Shown: piece after piece, positions 48,533 to 59,475 of the stretch
How the letters are laid out: the number at the start of each line of letters is the position of its first letter
How positions within the stretch are numbered: position 1 is the stretch's first letter
Source: JACQFK01 sp036383955
Lineage (GTDB): Bacteria > Planctomycetota > MHYJ01 > JACPRB01
Reading direction: 5' to 3'
Length of the DNA: 64,000 nt
Assembly: GCA_036383955.1 (NCBI GenBank)
Contig: DASVNH010000181.1
Coordinates: 1 to 64,000, forward strand
Notes under the pieces: model-generated
Databases searched by the model: none
Told to the model about the DNA's origin: nothing
Seen by the model: the letters and a program-made list of their open reading frames with translations, nothing else
Made by a program: the position numbers and the translations under genes

Positions 48533-49071
48533 GCGGCCCGGCCCGCTGGGGGATCCTGCCCGGACTCTCCGCGGCGGGCGGACTGGTGGCCGGCCTGGCG
48601 TTCCAGGCGATCGCCCGGGGCTCGGGAGGGCGGGACATCATACTCCTGGGCGGGTTGATGGGGCTGGCCGCGGCCCTGGCGGTCGCGATCGCGCCGAAGA
48701 TCTGGATGGCGGTGCTCCTCGCGCCGCCGCTCGCGACGCTGGGCATGGCGGCGAGCACCTTCCTGTTCTTTTATCCGGATGAGCCGGTCCGGGCGCTGCG
48801 CTACGCCCTCCTTCCTCCGATGCAGATCCTGGGTCTGCTCGCGACCGCGCCGAACGTCGTGCTGCACGGCATGCGACTGAAGCGGACGGCCGCCTGGTTC
48901 CCGAAGGGCCTGGGGCTCTCCCTCGCGGCCGCCGCGGCGTCGGCTTTCACGGTCAGCGAAATCTTCGTGGGCACCCGCCTGCCGGAGCTCCTCGCGTTCT
49001 TCACGCTTCTCAACGCGGGCGGCGCCGTGGCGCTGGAGGCCGCGCTCCGCCGCTCGCGGGTGGTAAGCTAA
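48520..49071 (+). CDS. Polytopic membrane protein of unknown function (paralogue A)
   Basis: The 183 residues have four or five hydrophobic segments: WGILPGLSAAGGLVAGLAFQAIA, IILLGGLMGLAAALAVAIAP, IWMAVLLAPPLATLGMAASTFLFF, and LSLAAAAASAFTVSEIFVG. It shares an overall pattern with the next gene (ARWxxxPxxSAAGG near the start; a LxxPPMQILG / LAAATLVPALFQGFRL block), so they are paralogues. It overlaps the auxiliary lipoprotein gene by 13 bases and may be a partner of the lipid transporter. No family recognised. Confidence 0.7.
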   Translation: MRPLSGPARWGILPGLSAAGGLVAGLAFQAIARGSGGRDIILLGGLMGLAAALAVAIAPKIWMAVLLAPPLATLGMAASTFLFFYPDEPVRALRYALLPPMQILGLLATAPNVVLHGMRLKRTAAWFPKGLGLSLAAAAASAFTVSEIFVGTRLPELLAFFTLLNAGGAVALEAALRRSRVVS

Positions 49072-49074
49072 TAC

Positions 49075-49617
49075 ATGGCTCCTCATCCCCTGCGCGGCTA
49101 CGCCCGCTGGCTCGTCTTTCCGGCGATGTCCGCCGCCGGCGGCGCGCTGGCCTTCGCGGTCGGCAAGGCCCCGTTCGAATGGACCTGGAGACTGGGGGCC
49201 GTCCTCGGCCTCGCCCCGGGCCTCGCCTGCGCGATCCATCCGCGGCTGGGGGTCGACGGCCTCCTGGCGCTGGCCCTGACCGTCGTGGGCGCGTTCGCCA
49301 TCGCGTGCGGGACGCAGCCGACGGCGTCCGCCTCCGACCTCCTCCGCGAGCTGTTCCGGCCGGAGGCGCCGAACCTGGTCCTCGCGGCCGCGACCCTGGT
49401 GCCGGCGCTGTTCCAGGGGTTCCGCCTGCGGGAGGGGCCGTCCTGGTGGTGGATGAACCTGGCCTTTCAGGGCCTGGCCACGCCCGCGATCCCCGCCGTG
49501 ATGTGGTGGTACAACGTGCCGATCGAGACGGGCAGCTTCACGCCGTTCGTGATCCTCGTGGTCGGCCACGTGGCCGCGATCGAGACGGCGAGCTTCCTTT
49601 CTCCCCGGGTCGAGTGA
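49075..49617 (+). CDS. Polytopic membrane protein of unknown function (paralogue B)
   Basis: The 180 residues contain five hydrophobic segments (WLVFPAMSAAGGALAFAVG, GAVLGLAPGLACAIHP, LLALALTVVGAFAIACG, LVLAAATLVPALFQGF, FTPFVILVVGHVAAIETASF) and a Trp-rich region PSWWWMNLAFQG. Alignment by eye to the preceding protein supports tandem duplication. The start is ATG 49075, three bases after the previous stop. It is convergent with the toroid-repeat gene; the CACAGAG inverted repeat (E9) lies between. Confidence 0.7.
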   Translation: MAPHPLRGYARWLVFPAMSAAGGALAFAVGKAPFEWTWRLGAVLGLAPGLACAIHPRLGVDGLLALALTVVGAFAIACGTQPTASASDLLRELFRPEAPNLVLAAATLVPALFQGFRLREGPSWWWMNLAFQGLATPAIPAVMWWYNVPIETGSFTPFVILVVGHVAAIETASFLSPRVE

Positions 49618-49630
49618 GTTCCCGCGAATT

Positions 49631-49713
49631 GGCCACAGAGGCACAGAGACACAGAGCGGACCTTTAGCATTTCCCTATAAGAACGAACTCTGTGCCTCTG
49701 TGTCTCTGTGGCC
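49631..49713. repeat. CACAGAG-type inverted repeat between convergent genes (copy E9)
   Basis: The left arm GGCCACAGAGGCACAGAG (49631-49648, extending to 49656) and the right arm ending CTGTGTCTCTGTGGCC (49713) are 26-bp complements with two mismatches, about 31 bases apart. The arms are tandem CACAGAG units. GGCCACAGAG-type repeats of this kind are, from memory, frequent in environmental bacterial genomes including planctomycetes. It lies between two gene ends and could end transcription from both sides. Confidence 0.75.
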
Positions 49714-49715
49714 CG

Positions 49716-51344
49716 CTAGCGCTTCGCGGCCGCCAGGAAGAGCAGGGCGTGGGCGGTCTTGGCGACGGCCTGCTCCGTGCCGGACGCCCACGCGCCGTCG
49801 TCGCCCTGGCCGCGGAGGAGCATCGACGTCCCTTCGAGCCGCCAGTCCGAGCCGGCGACGACCTCCACTTTCGATCGCGCGAGCACGGCGCCGAGGCGGC
49901 CGAGGTATTCGAGGCGCTGCAGCGACCACGCGCCCTCGGAAGGCGGCACCCCGCGCAGCGTCCAGCGCGACTGCACCCACGCGAGCCCCTTGCGGAGCGC
50001 GGTGTCGAGCGATTGCCGCTGCCGCTCCTCCAGCTTCAGCTTCGACGACGCGACCAGGCAGGTCTCCAGCGCCGCCAGCACCACGAAGCCCGAGCCCTTG
50101 CGCGCGCCCATCTGCAGGGGATTGTTGCCGCCGCCCCGACGTCCCGCGTCCGCCGGCCAGGTGGCGGGCACCACCTTCTTCGGGTCCGCCGCGATCGTCG
50201 TCGCGTTCTCCGCGAAGTCGACGGCCAGGTCGACCTCCGGGCCCTCCTCGATCCAGGAGGACAGGAAGGCCTCGAGCGCCGAGGTCCACGCGTCGTCCGG
50301 AACCTTGGCGCCGTCGACGGCCGCCAGCGCGGCGACGGCCGTCGCGGTGATCACCGGATTCGGTCCGTCGTTGCGCCCGCCCGCGCTCCAGACGCCCGTG
50401 CGGACGTCGCGCCGCGCGACGAGCTCCGCGGCCAGCCGTTTGGCGTCGTCGGCGGCGCCGCCGAGCGCGAGCGCCCACACCGCGCGGGCCAGGGCGGCGG
50501 TCTCGGGCGGCGTCGGCGCGGCCCGCAGGGTCTTGAGCGCGGCGGCGATGACGGGGTCGTCGGCCGTCGCGCCGGCGGCGAGCAGCGCGTGAAGGAGCAG
50601 CGCCTGGTCGGGCCCGGAGCCGGCGCGTCCGCGGAGGAAGTCGACGCCCTTCTTCAGCGCGGCGGCCGGGTCGGCTTCGACGGGCTTCTCCTCCAGGAGC
50701 TCGATCATCTCATGGACGTTGAAGGCCTTGTCGGCGACGCGGGCGGCGCCGCGCTCGACGACGCGCTCCTGGCCTTTCACGCGGAGCTGCCAGCCGCCGC
50801 GGACGAGGAGGCCCCGGGAGACGCTGATTTGGGCGGAGGTGGCGAGCGTGCCCAGGTCGTTCTTGGTGACGACGAACTTGGTCTGGTTGTTGACGAAGTC
50901 GCGGCGGATCTCGAAGAAGGAGAAGGCGCCGTCGATCGTGGCGATCTCGTCGTCGCCCTTCTTCTGGATCGATTTGAGGACGTAGCGGCCCTTCACGGCG
51001 ACGGGCTTGAAGCCGCCGAAGCCGACGGCCGCTTCGAGGAAGCCCGAGACGTCGGAGCCGTCCTGGAAGAACGCGCCGTTGTACTCCCACGCGGCGCCGC
51101 CCTTGAAGGGCTCGGGCGGGAGCTGGAGGAGGAGCGGCAGGGGGAGCTCGTCGTAGCGGTCCGCGAAGATCCGGTTGCCCGTCGGGGTCAGCTCGCTGCC
51201 GAAGACGACGAGGTCGCGATCCTTCGACGGCTTGCCGTTCTTCTCGAGGAAGGCGTAGCGCGCCACCCGGCCGGGGGCGAGCTTCCATTCCAGCTTCCGC
51301 TGCTGCGCGGGAATCAGGAGCAGGACGAGCAGGGCGATCCTCAC
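49716..51344 (-). CDS. Secreted protein with alpha-alpha toroid-like (terpenoid-cyclase-type) repeats
   Basis: GTG 51344 overlaps the epimerase stop. The 542 residues have a short signal (MRIALLVLLLIPAQQ) and a beta-rich N-terminal half up to about residue 230 (LEWKLAPGRVARYAFL, FSFFEIRRDFVNNQTKFVV). Helical repeats follow that resemble prenyltransferase/squalene-oxidase toroids (DQALLLHALLAAGATADDPVIAAAL, ALARAVWALALGGAADDAKRL, GSGFVVLAALETCLVASSKL). No catalytic Asp motif of cyclases is seen, so it is probably a non-enzymatic scaffold as in many planctomycete proteins. Coupled to an epimerase gene. Confidence 0.72.
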   Translation of the reverse strand: MRIALLVLLLIPAQQRKLEWKLAPGRVARYAFLEKNGKPSKDRDLVVFGSELTPTGNRIFADRYDELPLPLLLQLPPEPFKGGAAWEYNGAFFQDGSDVSGFLEAAVGFGGFKPVAVKGRYVLKSIQKKGDDEIATIDGAFSFFEIRRDFVNNQTKFVVTKNDLGTLATSAQISVSRGLLVRGGWQLRVKGQERVVERGAARVADKAFNVHEMIELLEEKPVEADPAAALKKGVDFLRGRAGSGPDQALLLHALLAAGATADDPVIAAALKTLRAAPTPPETAALARAVWALALGGAADDAKRLAAELVARRDVRTGVWSAGGRNDGPNPVITATAVAALAAVDGAKVPDDAWTSALEAFLSSWIEEGPEVDLAVDFAENATTIAADPKKVVPATWPADAGRRGGGNNPLQMGARKGSGFVVLAALETCLVASSKLKLEERQRQSLDTALRKGLAWVQSRWTLRGVPPSEGAWSLQRLEYLGRLGAVLARSKVEVVAGSDWRLEGTSMLLRGQGDDGAWASGTEQAVAKTAHALLFLAAAKR

Positions 51345-52321
51345 GTTCCCTTTGGACTTCCAAGGCGCCGCTCGTGTTCGATGACGCGGTCCACGATCTC
51401 GCGGATCCCCAGCGTCGGCGCGTAGCCCACCAGGCTCCGGATCTTGCGGAGGTCGGGCACCCGGCGGCGCATGTCCTCGAAGCCGGCCTCGTAGGCCCGG
51501 TCGTAGGGGATCTTCTCGACGGCCAGCGCCGGGTTCACGCGCTGGCGCACGAGGTCGGCGAGCGCGGCGATGGTGATCTCCTCGTCGTTGCCGACGTTGA
51601 AGACCTGCCCGACGGCCTTCGGCTCGCGCAGGAGGCGGATGAGGCCTTCGACGACGTCGCCGACCCACGCGAAGCAGCGCGACTGGGCGCCGTCGCCGAA
51701 CACGGTGAGGGGGCCTCCGTCCAGGGCCTGGCGGACGAAGCGGGGGAGGACCATGCCGTAGCGGCCGGACTGGCGGGGGCCGACGGTGTTGAAGAGGCGG
51801 GCGATGATCGTGGGGAGGCCGCGCTCCTTCCCGTACGAGAGGGCGAGGAACTCGTCGACGAGCTTGGAGGCGGCGTAGGCCCAGCGGCTCTTCGAGCTCG
51901 GGCCGAGGACGCAGTCGTCGTCTTCGGAGAACGGGACGTGGGCGGACTTGCCGTAGACCTCGGACGTCGAGGCCAGCAGCACGGGGCAGCCGCGCTTGGC
52001 GGCCGCGCGCAGCACGATCTCGGCGCCGCGGACGTTGGTCTCGATGGTGCGCACGGGGCTTTCGACGATCTGGAAGACGCCCACGGAGGCGGCGAGATGG
52101 ACGATCGCGTCGGCGCGGGCGACGAGGCCGGCGACGGCCGTCGCGTTGAAGATCGTGCCGGCGGCGAGCTCGAAGCGGGGGTTCTTCTTCAGCGCCTCGA
52201 CGTTGGCGGCGGCGCCGGTCGAAAGGTCGTCGAGCGCGATCGCCTCGTGCCCGTCCTCGAGGAGGCGCGCGCAGAGATGGGACCCGATGAAGCCCGCGCC
52301 GCCGGTGACCAGATACCGCAT
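51341..52321 (-). CDS. NAD-dependent epimerase/dehydratase (UDP-glucose 4-epimerase type)
   Basis: The 326 residues form a short-chain dehydrogenase fold. The NAD-binding TGGAGFIGSHL is at the N-terminus. The catalytic set is Thr/Ser in ASTSEVYGKS plus YxxxK in WAYAASKLVDE, and RLFNTVGPRQSGRYGMV is typical of GalE/UDP-GlcA-epimerase-like enzymes. It likely converts a nucleotide sugar for envelope polysaccharide. The exact sugar is open. In the transcript it follows carB and element E10, and its stop overlaps the toroid-repeat gene start. Confidence 0.9.
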   Translation of the reverse strand: MRYLVTGGAGFIGSHLCARLLEDGHEAIALDDLSTGAAANVEALKKNPRFELAAGTIFNATAVAGLVARADAIVHLAASVGVFQIVESPVRTIETNVRGAEIVLRAAAKRGCPVLLASTSEVYGKSAHVPFSEDDDCVLGPSSKSRWAYAASKLVDEFLALSYGKERGLPTIIARLFNTVGPRQSGRYGMVLPRFVRQALDGGPLTVFGDGAQSRCFAWVGDVVEGLIRLLREPKAVGQVFNVGNDEEITIAALADLVRQRVNPALAVEKIPYDRAYEAGFEDMRRRVPDLRKIRSLVGYAPTLGIREIVDRVIEHERRLGSPKGT

Positions 52322-52324
52322 GTC

Positions 52325-52509
52325 AGGTCCAGGAAACCACGGAGGCAGGTCCAGGTCCAGGAAGCATCCCCCCGGCCCCGGGGGGAGTAGAGGCCGTCAT
52401 GGAGCTATGGTACCCAAGAAGCGGCGGAATGGGCCGGTCCGGCATCGCGACCCGGAGGGATTCCGGTGGGGGGCACCCCGGATCCTGGACCTGGACCTGT
52501 CTCCTGGAC

Positions 52510-52511
<2 letters not shown>
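52325..52511. repeat. Tandem-armed stem-loop element, copy E10, with internal segment
   Basis: The left arm has AGGTCCAGG twice, 11 bases, then two more AGGTCC units (52325-52361). The right arm CCTGGACCTGGACCTG, then TCTCCTGGACCT (52484-52511), is complementary. One G/C core is at 52368-52387. About 95 bases of cargo lie between. The last bases of the right arm are the end of carB, including part of the stop codon. It separates carB from the epimerase gene in the same transcript. Confidence 0.65.
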
Positions 52512-55722
<3,211 letters not shown>

Positions 55723-55778
55723 GAAGATTCTCCGCGGGAGGTGCCGATGTTGGAGCCATTGCCGATCTGAGCGGACAG

Positions 55779-55805
55779 GGTATAGATGCTCCCGGGGGGT
55801 GTCAA
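55779..55805 (-). promoter_or_regulatory. Putative carB promoter
   Basis: On the minus strand TTGACA (55805-55800, perfect consensus), 15 bases, TATACC (55784-55779). Transcription would start near 55771, giving a leader of about 49 bases. The spacer is two bases shorter than ideal and includes a C/G-run. Confidence 0.5.
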
Positions 55806-55880
55806 GCAAAGAACGGCGCGCGTGGACGCTTGCGGTGGACCGCCGTTACATTAGGGTTTCTCCAAACTTGTGCATAACGT

Positions 55881-55908
55881 TTGACAGTACGTCCCCGTGA
55901 GGTAGACT
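55881..55908 (+). promoter_or_regulatory. Sigma-70 promoter of the DUF3332 lipoprotein
   Basis: TTGACA (55881-55886, perfect consensus), 16 bases, TAGACT (55903-55908). The start of transcription would be near 55915. The leader holds two ribosome sites, GGAGGA before ATG 55938 and GAGGG before ATG 55953. Confidence 0.6.
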
Positions 55909-55952
55909 CGTTCCAACACGGTGGGCTGGAGGAAAATATGGAGGGATTTCCC

Positions 55953-56255
55953 ATGAAGAAGTTGGCTCTGTTGTCTCTGGCGGTCGTTGTTCTCATGGTT
56001 CCGCTGTCGGGCTGCTACGGCCCCCAGATGCTGACGAACGGTCTCGGCGACTGGGCCAACCAGGGCTACACGGATTCGCCCTGGCTGTACGGCAACGTGG
56101 TGTCGTACTTCCTGATCAGCCTGGCGAACGGCGTCGCCTGGTGGATCGACGGCTTCGTCAACGCCTATTATTTCTGGGCGAAGGACGCGCAGCCGTTCGG
56201 CGACGGCCATGGCACGACGTACGTGCACAAGGTCGTCACCCCCAAGAAGAAGTAA
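55953..56255 (+). CDS. DUF3332-family small lipoprotein
   Basis: The 100 residues start MKKLALLSLAVVVLMVPLSGC, with lipobox LSGC. The mature part (CYGPQMLTNGLGDWANQGYTD, YFLISLANGVAWWIDGFVNAYYFW) matches the DUF3332 pattern: a short lipid-anchored protein with two hydrophobic stretches and an N-A-Y/I-E-F-W-type motif. ATG 55938 upstream (MEGFPMKK) also has a good ribosome site, so the precise start is open. The gene stands alone, has a strong promoter, and ends in a strong terminator. Function unknown; its isolation suggests a high-level constitutive envelope protein. Confidence 0.82.
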   Translation: MKKLALLSLAVVVLMVPLSGCYGPQMLTNGLGDWANQGYTDSPWLYGNVVSYFLISLANGVAWWIDGFVNAYYFWAKDAQPFGDGHGTTYVHKVVTPKKK

Positions 56256-56275
56256 CGCGCTTAGCGCAAAAGAAG

Positions 56276-56311
56276 ACCCCCGGGGCGCGAGCCCCGGGGG
56301 TTTTTCTTTTT
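56276..56311 (+). terminator. Strong intrinsic terminator after the DUF3332 gene
   Basis: ACCCCCGGGGC (56276-56286), loop GCGA, GCCCCGGGGGT (56291-56301), then TTTTCTTTTT. The 11-bp GC stem and T-run make this the clearest intrinsic terminator in the window. It also faces the small leftward gene, which ends at 56319. Confidence 0.93.
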
Positions 56312-56318
56312 CGGGAGC

Positions 56319-56561
56319 CTAGCCGGGCTTGCGCGGAGCGGGAAGGAGCCGCAGCGCGGCCGCCGCCGCCCGGCCCTGGACCCCCCTCAGGCAGCGGCTC
56401 AGCAGCCCGATCACCCGGTCCCGCGGCGGCGAGCAGACCGGCACGACGATCGTCACGAAATAGTCGGCGATCGCCGGCCCCACGAAGGGGATCGTCAGGA
56501 AGGCGGACGTCGCCAGATCCTCCGCCCGCTTGAAAAAGGGCTGCCAGGGATGGTCGGGCAT
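56319..56561 (-). CDS. Small hypothetical protein (80 residues)
   Basis: ATG 56561 begins MPDHPWQPFFKRAEDLATSAFLTIPFVGPAIADYF. One amphipathic-to-hydrophobic segment (TSAFLTIPFVGPAIADYFVTIVVPV) could be a membrane helix, and a basic Arg/Ala-rich tail follows. A GAGGGAG sits immediately before the ATG, closer than usual. The gene faces the terminator of the DUF3332 gene and diverges from purL. Without a homologue in mind I rate it as probable, not certain. Confidence 0.45.
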   Translation of the reverse strand: MPDHPWQPFFKRAEDLATSAFLTIPFVGPAIADYFVTIVVPVCSPPRDRVIGLLSRCLRGVQGRAAAAALRLLPAPRKPG

Positions 56562-56596
56562 CTCCCTCTATCGTAGCACCCGATTCCGCGACCCTT

Positions 56597-56622
56597 GATT
56601 CCTGATTCCCGATTCCCGATTC
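56597..56622. repeat. GATTCC tandem array, partial element E11
   Basis: Four GATTCC/GATTCCC units in a row (GATTCCTGATTCCCGATT and more) lie between the small leftward gene and purL. The unit is the same type as in E3 and E7. No complementary arm or G/C core is present. A TATGGT box (56629-56634) lies 9 bases before the purL start. Confidence 0.5.
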
Positions 56623-56643
56623 TTTTGTTATGGTGTCGCCCGC

Positions 56644-59475
56644 ATGATCTGGCGAGTGGACGTCGCGACCAAGCCCGGCCTCGTCGACCCCGCGTCCCGC
56701 GGCGCCGCCGCCGCCCTCCGCGAGGCCGGCCTCGCGGGCCTCGAGGACGTCCGCGCCTCCCAGGTCTTCCTCGTCGACGCGGATCTCGACCGCCCCGGCG
56801 CCGAGCGCGTGGCCCGCGAGCTCCTCGTCGACGCCGTCGCCCAGGACTTCACGCTCACGCCCGGCGCCGAGCCCCCCGCCGTGCCGCCCGGCGCCCAGGT
56901 CGTCCTCGTCTTCAAGCGCCCCGGCGTCATGGACCCGGTCGAGGCCAGCGCCCTCAAGGCCGTCGCCGACCTCGGCCTGCGCGCCCGGCGCCTCAAGACC
57001 GGGACCCGCTACGCGGTCCGGGGGGCCGTCGACGCCCGCCTGCGCGACGCCGCCGCCCGCGTCCTCGGCAACGAGGCGATCGAGGAGATCACGCTGGGCG
57101 AGCGGGCCTTCGCGAAAATCGACGTGGGGACGTCCTACGTCTTCCGGAAGATCACCGTGGCCCTGCTCGGGCTGTCCGACGACGGCCTGGTGAAGCTCTC
57201 CAAGGACATGAGCCTCGCCCTCAACCTCAAGGAAATGAAGGCCGTCCAGGAGCACTTCAAGGGCGTCGGCCGCGACCCGTCGGACGCGGAGCTCGAGTCC
57301 ATCGCCCAGACCTGGAGCGAGCACTGCAAGCACAAGACCTTCGCCGGGCACATCACCTTCGAGGGGAAGGTCATCCCCAACCTCCTCAAGTCGACGATCG
57401 TCCAGGCGACCAAGGACGTCGCCGCCCCGTGGTGCGTCTCCGTCTTCAAGGACAACGCCGGCATCATCGAGTTCGACGACGAGTACAACGTCTGCTTCAA
57501 GGTCGAGACCCACAACCATCCGAGCGCCATCGAGCCGTACGGCGGCGCCAACACCGGGCTCGGCGGGGTGATCCGCGACATCCTCGGCTGCGGCCTCGGC
57601 GCGAAGCCCATCTGTTCGACCGACGTTTTCTGCGTGGGCCTGCCCGACGCGAAGGAAATCCCGCCCGGCACGATCCATCCGCGGCGCCTCCTCAAGGGCG
57701 TGATGAGCGGCGTGCGCGACTACGGCAACCGGATGGGCATCCCGACGGTCAACGGCGCGGTCTTCTTCGACGAGCGCTACACCGGGAACCCGCTGGTTTA
57801 CGCGGGCACCGTGGGCATCCTCCCCAAGGCCGCCTCGTTCAAGAAGGTCCACGCCGGCGACCTCTGCGTCGTCGTCGGCGGCCGGACGGGCCGCGACGGC
57901 ATCCACGGCGCGACGTTCTCGAGCCTCGAGCTCCACGAGGAGTCGGAGACGGCCTCCAGCGGCGCGGTGCAGATCGGCAACGCGATCGTGGAGAAGCGGG
58001 TCCTCGACACCGTGCTCCAGGCCCGCGACCGCGGGCTCTACACCGCGGTGACGGACTGCGGCGCCGGCGGCCTCTCCAGCGCCTGCGGCGAGATGGGCGA
58101 GGAGCTGGGCGTCGAGGTCGACCTCGACAAAGTGCCGCTCAAGTACGACGGCCTGAGCTACACCGAGATCTGGATCAGCGAGGCCCAGGAGCGCATGGTG
58201 CTCTCGGTGTCGCCCGCGAAGATCGACGACCTCCTCGCGGTGTTCAAGGCGGAGGACGTCGAAGCCGTCGTCATCGGCGCGTTCCCCGGCCACGGCCGCC
58301 TGGTCCTGCGCTACAACGCCCAGGTCGTCGCCGACATGAGCATGAAGTTCCTGCACGACGGGATCCCGCGCTTCGAGCGGACGGCGACGTACACGCCGGC
58401 GGCGGCGAAGCCGGCGACGCTGGCGGAGAAGCCGTCGTACGGCGCGGACCTGAAGAAGATCCTCGGCAGCTGGAACGTCTGCTCGAAGGAGTGGGTCATC
58501 CGGCAGTACGACCACGAGGTCCAGGGCGGCAGCGTGGTGAAGCCGCTGACGGGCGTCGCGAACGACGGGCCGTCCGACGCCGCCGTGGTGCGCCCGGTCC
58601 TCACGGGCTACAAGGGGATCGCGGTCGCCAACGGCATGAACCCGCGCTACGGGGACCTCTCGCCCTACGACATGGCGGCCAACGCGATCGACGAGGCCCT
58701 CCGCAACGTCGTCGCGGTCGGCGGCGATCCGGCGCGGACGGCGATCCTCGACAACTTCTCGTGGGGCCGCCCCGACAACCCGGAGAACCTCGGCGCGCTC
58801 GTCCTCGCCGCCCGCGCCTGCCAGGACGCGGCCGTCGCGTACGGCACGCCCTTCATCTCCGGCAAGGACAGCCTCAACAACGAGTTCCGCGTCGGCGACA
58901 AGACGATCATCATCCCGCACTCGCTCCTCATCTCCGCCATCTCGATCGTGGAGGACGTCCGCCGCTGCGTCACCATGGACGCGAAGGAGGCGGGCGACGT
59001 CCTGTACCTGGTGGGCGCCACCCGGAACGAGCTGGGCGGCTCGCATTACCTGCTGGTGAACGGAGCCTCGGGCGGCCAGGTTCCGAAGGTCGACTTCGCG
59101 GCGGGGAAGAAGATTCTCGACACGATCGCGGCGGCGATCCGGCGCGGCCTGCTGCGCGCGTGCCACGATCTGTCCGAGGGCGGCCTGGCGGTCGCGGCCG
59201 CGGAGTCCGCGTTCGCGGGCGGCCTGGGCATGAAGCTGAGCGTGTCGGAGCGCGAGGACGTCGCGCTCTTCGCGGAGTCGGCGTCGCGCTTCCTGATCGA
59301 GATCAAGCCGGGGGACGTCGCGCGCTTCGAGGAAGCCTTCGCGGGCGTGGCGTTTACGCGCGTCGGCGAGGTCACGGCGGCGCCGCGGCTGACGGTGACG
59401 GGCCGGAAGGGCCTCGTCCTCGACGAGGCGATCGCGGACCTGAAAGAGGCGTGGCAGGCGCCGCTGCGATGGTAA
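56644..59475 (+). CDS. purL: Phosphoribosylformylglycinamidine synthase, PurS-PurL fusion
   Basis: The 943 residues are about 200 longer than the usual stand-alone PurL. The first 160 residues hold two PurS-like stretches (WRVDVATKPGLVDPASRGAAAALREAGL and, after it, VLVFKRPGVMDPVEASALKAVADLG). The synthase body then shows TWSEHCKHKTFAG, KVETHNHPSAIEPYGGANTGLGGVIRD, GVMSGVRDYGNRMGIPTVNGA, VTDCGAGGLSSACGEMGE, ISGKDSLNNEF and CHDLSEGGLAVAAAE. The enzyme makes formylglycinamidine ribotide with glutamine supplied by PurQ, whose gene is two genes on. Fusion of PurS simplifies complex assembly. Confidence 0.95.
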   Translation: MIWRVDVATKPGLVDPASRGAAAALREAGLAGLEDVRASQVFLVDADLDRPGAERVARELLVDAVAQDFTLTPGAEPPAVPPGAQVVLVFKRPGVMDPVEASALKAVADLGLRARRLKTGTRYAVRGAVDARLRDAAARVLGNEAIEEITLGERAFAKIDVGTSYVFRKITVALLGLSDDGLVKLSKDMSLALNLKEMKAVQEHFKGVGRDPSDAELESIAQTWSEHCKHKTFAGHITFEGKVIPNLLKSTIVQATKDVAAPWCVSVFKDNAGIIEFDDEYNVCFKVETHNHPSAIEPYGGANTGLGGVIRDILGCGLGAKPICSTDVFCVGLPDAKEIPPGTIHPRRLLKGVMSGVRDYGNRMGIPTVNGAVFFDERYTGNPLVYAGTVGILPKAASFKKVHAGDLCVVVGGRTGRDGIHGATFSSLELHEESETASSGAVQIGNAIVEKRVLDTVLQARDRGLYTAVTDCGAGGLSSACGEMGEELGVEVDLDKVPLKYDGLSYTEIWISEAQERMVLSVSPAKIDDLLAVFKAEDVEAVVIGAFPGHGRLVLRYNAQVVADMSMKFLHDGIPRFERTATYTPAAAKPATLAEKPSYGADLKKILGSWNVCSKEWVIRQYDHEVQGGSVVKPLTGVANDGPSDAAVVRPVLTGYKGIAVANGMNPRYGDLSPYDMAANAIDEALRNVVAVGGDPARTAILDNFSWGRPDNPENLGALVLAARACQDAAVAYGTPFISGKDSLNNEFRVGDKTIIIPHSLLISAISIVEDVRRCVTMDAKEAGDVLYLVGATRNELGGSHYLLVNGASGGQVPKVDFAAGKKILDTIAAAIRRGLLRACHDLSEGGLAVAAAESAFAGGLGMKLSVSEREDVALFAESASRFLIEIKPGDVARFEEAFAGVAFTRVGEVTAAPRLTVTGRKGLVLDEAIADLKEAWQAPLRW

